A DNA stretch of 15,368 nt from UBA647 sp964400545 (lineage in GTDB: Bacteria > Acidobacteriota > Aminicenantia > UBA2199), in assembly GCA_964400545.1 (NCBI GenBank), contig CAYNUG010000042.1, positions 1 to 15,368 on the forward strand, given 5' to 3'. Positions 13,015 to 15,368 of this stretch are shown one piece after another (the first letter of the stretch is position 1; each line of letters begins with the position of its first letter). A program made the position numbers and the translations under genes. The notes under the pieces were generated by a model. That model was not told the origin of the DNA and made no database searches. It worked only from the letters and a program-made list of their open reading frames with translations.

Positions 13015-15096
13015 ATGAAGAGTACAAAAAGCGAAGATTTAAGGAATATTGCTGTTATCGGTCATGGACAATCTGGAAAAACAAGTCTTACTTCTGCTTT
13101 CCTGTTCAATTCAGGTATGGTCAACAGACTTGGGAAGGTTGATCAGGGAAATAGTGTTACAGATTACGAAGAAGAAGAAATCGAAAAAAAGATCTCAATC
13201 CAGGCATCCCTTGCTTATGTAGTGCAAGGGAATAAAAAAATGAATATTATTGATACTCCGGGATATGCAAATTTTATCTGGGAAGCAAGAGCAGCCCTAC
13301 GCGCTGTTGAAACAGGTGTTGTTGTTGTCAATGCTCTGGAAGGTGTTGAAGTTCAAACAGAAAAAGTTTTTGATGCTACTAAAGATCTCAATAAAGCGGT
13401 TGTTTTTGTTGTAAATAAAATGTCAAAGGATCTTGCTGATTTTGATAAAGCATTTGAATCTATTGTTGGTTCATTTGGAAAGAAAGCTGTTTCTATACAA
13501 ATTCCGATAGGGAAGGGTGATGCTTTCAAAGGTGTGATCGATCTGGTCAGGATGAAAGCTTTTGAGTATGAAAATGATGAATCCGGTAAAGCAAAAGAAG
13601 TTGATATTCCGGGTGATCTAAAGGAAACAGCTGATTCTCTACGTGAAGCACTTGTTGAAAAAATTGCTGAGAATGATGAATTATTAATGGAAAAATATTT
13701 TGAAGAAGGTAAATTGAATGAAGATGACATTGCAATCGGACTTAGATCGGGAATCCTGAGCAGAGAAATATTCCCGGTTATGATAACTGATGCAGTTAAA
13801 AATATAGGTGTAGATATTGTTCAGGATTTTATACTGAATTATTGTCCTTCTCCTCTGGATGCAGGTGAAGTAAGTTGTGTTGAGGGGAGTGTAAAGCCAG
13901 ATCCGACTTCAAAATTCACTGGGATGGTATTTAAAACAATATCAGATCCTTTTACAGGAAAAATTTCTATTATCAGATCATTTTCAGGTATGTTCAAGCC
14001 GGATAGTTCATACTATAATATAAATAGATCTGTTGATGAAAGGATAGGCGGGTTCTTTGTTCTTCAGGGGAAGACTCAGGAACAGTGTGAAGAGATCTTT
14101 CCGGGAGATATTGTGGCAGTGGCAAAGTTAAAAGAGACAAAGACAGGTGATACACTTTCGGTTAAAGGTGAAAAAGTAATGTTCCCGGAAATTGTTTTCC
14201 CGATCCCTTCGATCTCTTTTGCAATTGAGCCAAAGTCAAGGGCCGATGAAGGGAAGATCTCGGTTGCTTTTAAAAAGATCATTGAGGAAGATCCTACTGT
14301 TAAGACCCATCGTGATATCCAGACCAAAGAACTGGTGATTTCCGGAAATGGTCAACTTCATGTTGAACTTGTCGTAAATAAACTTCATAAAAAGTATGGA
14401 GTAGAAGTAATAATGAAACCCCCGAAGGTTCCTTATCTGGAAACCATAAAAGGGAAAGCTGATGTAAATATAAAATATAAGAAACAAAGTGGTGGAAGGG
14501 GACAGTATGGTCATGTAGTGATCAGAATGGAACCTCTGCCGAGAGGGAAAGGTTTTGAGTTTGTGGACTCAATTTTCGGTGGATCTATCCCTAAGAATTA
14601 TATCCCGGCTGTTGAGAAGGGAATACGAGAATCAAAAGATAATGGTGTGCTTGCCGGATATCCTGTTGTAGATTTCAAAATGGATCTTTATGACGGAAGT
14701 TATCATGACGTTGATTCTTCTGATATGGCATTCAAGATAGCTGCTTCTATGGCGTATAAAAAAGGGATGAAGGAAGCCAAACCAACCATACTTGAACCGG
14801 TTATGGATGTTGAAGTTGTAACACCTGATGAGTTCATGGGTGATATAAATGGTAATTTAAGCGGTCGGAGAGGAAGAATTCTGGGGATGGAGACCAAAGG
14901 AAAGAACAATGTGATCAAAGCCCAGGTACCTATGGTTGAAATGCTTGATTTTGAACCCAATTTAACTTCGATAACAGGCGGCAGAGGCAGTTATTTCATG
15001 GAGCTTTCACATTACGAGGAAGTTCCGGGGCAACTTCAGAAAAAAATAATTGCGAATGCTGTTAAAGAGGGGAGAGTAAAGGAAGAAGAGGAATAG
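13015..15096 (+). CDS. Elongation factor G paralogue (EF-G2-like GTPase)
   Basis: 693 residues with full EF-G architecture: GTPase domain (1 to about 280), domain II, domain III (about 390-460), domain IV (GGRGQYGHVVIRMEP onward) and a domain V ending in the MVEMLDFEPNLTSITGGRG region. It differs from canonical translocase EF-G. G1 is GHGQSGKT (16-23). The switch I RGIT reads KKIS (58-61). G3 is DTPGY with Tyr84 for the catalytic His, as in known EF-G2-type proteins. G4 reads NKMS, with Ser137 for the guanine-specifying Asp. It is therefore a second EF-G of uncertain role, possibly ribosome-associated but not the main translocase, and its nucleotide specificity is open. A strong promoter and ribosome binding site precede it; a hydrolase gene follows after 12 bases. 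Confidence 0.92.
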   Translation: MKSTKSEDLRNIAVIGHGQSGKTSLTSAFLFNSGMVNRLGKVDQGNSVTDYEEEEIEKKISIQASLAYVVQGNKKMNIIDTPGYANFIWEARAALRAVETGVVVVNALEGVEVQTEKVFDATKDLNKAVVFVVNKMSKDLADFDKAFESIVGSFGKKAVSIQIPIGKGDAFKGVIDLVRMKAFEYENDESGKAKEVDIPGDLKETADSLREALVEKIAENDELLMEKYFEEGKLNEDDIAIGLRSGILSREIFPVMITDAVKNIGVDIVQDFILNYCPSPLDAGEVSCVEGSVKPDPTSKFTGMVFKTISDPFTGKISIIRSFSGMFKPDSSYYNINRSVDERIGGFFVLQGKTQEQCEEIFPGDIVAVAKLKETKTGDTLSVKGEKVMFPEIVFPIPSISFAIEPKSRADEGKISVAFKKIIEEDPTVKTHRDIQTKELVISGNGQLHVELVVNKLHKKYGVEVIMKPPKVPYLETIKGKADVNIKYKKQSGGRGQYGHVVIRMEPLPRGKGFEFVDSIFGGSIPKNYIPAVEKGIRESKDNGVLAGYPVVDFKMDLYDGSYHDVDSSDMAFKIAASMAYKKGMKEAKPTILEPVMDVEVVTPDEFMGDINGNLSGRRGRILGMETKGKNNVIKAQVPMVEMLDFEPNLTSITGGRGSYFMELSHYEEVPGQLQKKIIANAVKEGRVKEEEE

Positions 15097-15108
15097 ATCT
15101 GGCAGTCT

Positions 15109-15368
15109 ATGAATATTCCTGAAAACTATATTCCGGAAAAAATTACAAAAAATATTTATCTAACGGATACTTTCTATCTGAACAGAGCAGAATTTGCCTC
15201 GAGTTATTTCATTGAGGATAGCGGTGAGATAGCTATCATAGAAACAAACACAAATCATGCAGTTCCTGGAATTCTGGAAGCAGTAAGGAATAGCGGTTTT
15301 GAACTTTCCCGGATCAAATATGTTATTCTTACCCATATACATCTGGATCATGCGGGCGGGGCAGGTTT
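15109..15368 (+). CDS. Metallo-beta-lactamase-fold hydrolase, N-terminal part
   Basis: Runs off the window after 86 complete codons. The family is clear from THIHLDHAGGAG, the HxHxDH zinc motif (His76, His78, Asp80, His81), preceded by the two opening beta strands (NIYLTDTF, SSYFIEDSGEIAIIET). Such proteins include glyoxalase II-like thioesterases, ribonucleases and flavodiiron-type enzymes; the subtype depends on the missing part. It starts 12 bases after the EF-G paralogue, in the same frame beyond a TAG stop, and should be co-transcribed with it. The Shine-Dalgarno is poor: GAGG lies about 17 bases upstream, inside the end of the previous gene. Confidence 0.85.
   Translation, partial: MNIPENYIPEKITKNIYLTDTFYLNRAEFASSYFIEDSGEIAIIETNTNHAVPGILEAVRNSGFELSRIKYVILTHIHLDHAGGAG

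Noticed and set aside
13353..13730. A 125-codon open frame on the minus strand inside the EF-G paralogue.
   Set aside because: The Ser/Phe-rich composition is what antisense of a Lys/Glu/Asp-rich gene gives; no start signal or family match.
15094..15111. TAG read-through joining the EF-G paralogue to the in-frame hydrolase.
   Set aside because: The hydrolase has its own ATG and a family-typical N terminus, and no read-through or recoding signal is visible; the shared frame can be chance.

Overview
The window is dense, AT-rich bacterial chromosome (roughly 35-40 % G+C by eye) with almost no non-coding space. A gene beginning like a LolC/LolE lipoprotein-release permease and an exported transglutaminase-like protein suggest a Gram-negative cell. 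The PknB-type kinase, a biotin-dependent acyl-CoA carboxyl-transfer module and a second-type EF-G would suit a bacterium of the Fibrobacteres-Chlorobi-Bacteroidetes sphere or a related candidate phylum. That placement is a guess; no rRNA gene or lineage marker is present. I see no tRNA or rRNA gene, insertion sequence, phage gene or CRISPR array, and no stretch over 300 bases lacks a gene.

Layout: (1) 1-5990, minus strand, a tight run read tldD > tldE > ribH > nusB > exported transglutaminase-like protein > lysS > LolC/E-like permease (only its first 15 codons). Spacings are 1 to 68 bases and two junctions are 4-base ATGA overlaps. (2) 5991-6162, a divergent promoter region. (3) 6163-7284, plus strand, alanine racemase, whose 3' end overlaps the next operon's by 21 bases tail to tail. 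(4) 7264-12865, minus strand, an operon read carboxyltransferase > biotin-carboxylase-like ATP-grasp protein > biotin carrier protein > endonuclease IV > membrane Ser/Thr kinase. (5) 12866-13014, a second divergent promoter region. (6) 13015 to the end, plus strand, a divergent EF-G paralogue followed after 12 bases by the start of a metallo-beta-lactamase-fold hydrolase that runs off the window.

Most genes are housekeeping: lysine charging, antitermination, riboflavin synthesis, D-alanine supply, AP-site repair. The most unusual part is the biotin module. The carboxyltransferase and biotin carrier look intact. The biotin-carboxylase-like subunit keeps the residues expected for ATP binding but, by alignment from memory with E. 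coli AccC, lacks the three residues that bind bicarbonate and activate biotin (R292, E296, R338). The carboxyltransferase also has Ile where propionyl-CoA-specific enzymes have Asp. Together these raise the possibility of a decarboxylase or transcarboxylase with a repurposed ATP-grasp subunit rather than an ordinary propionyl-CoA carboxylase. Second, the EF-G paralogue has Ser in place of the guanine-specifying Asp of its NKxD motif. Both are residue-level observations that alignment and structure prediction can test.
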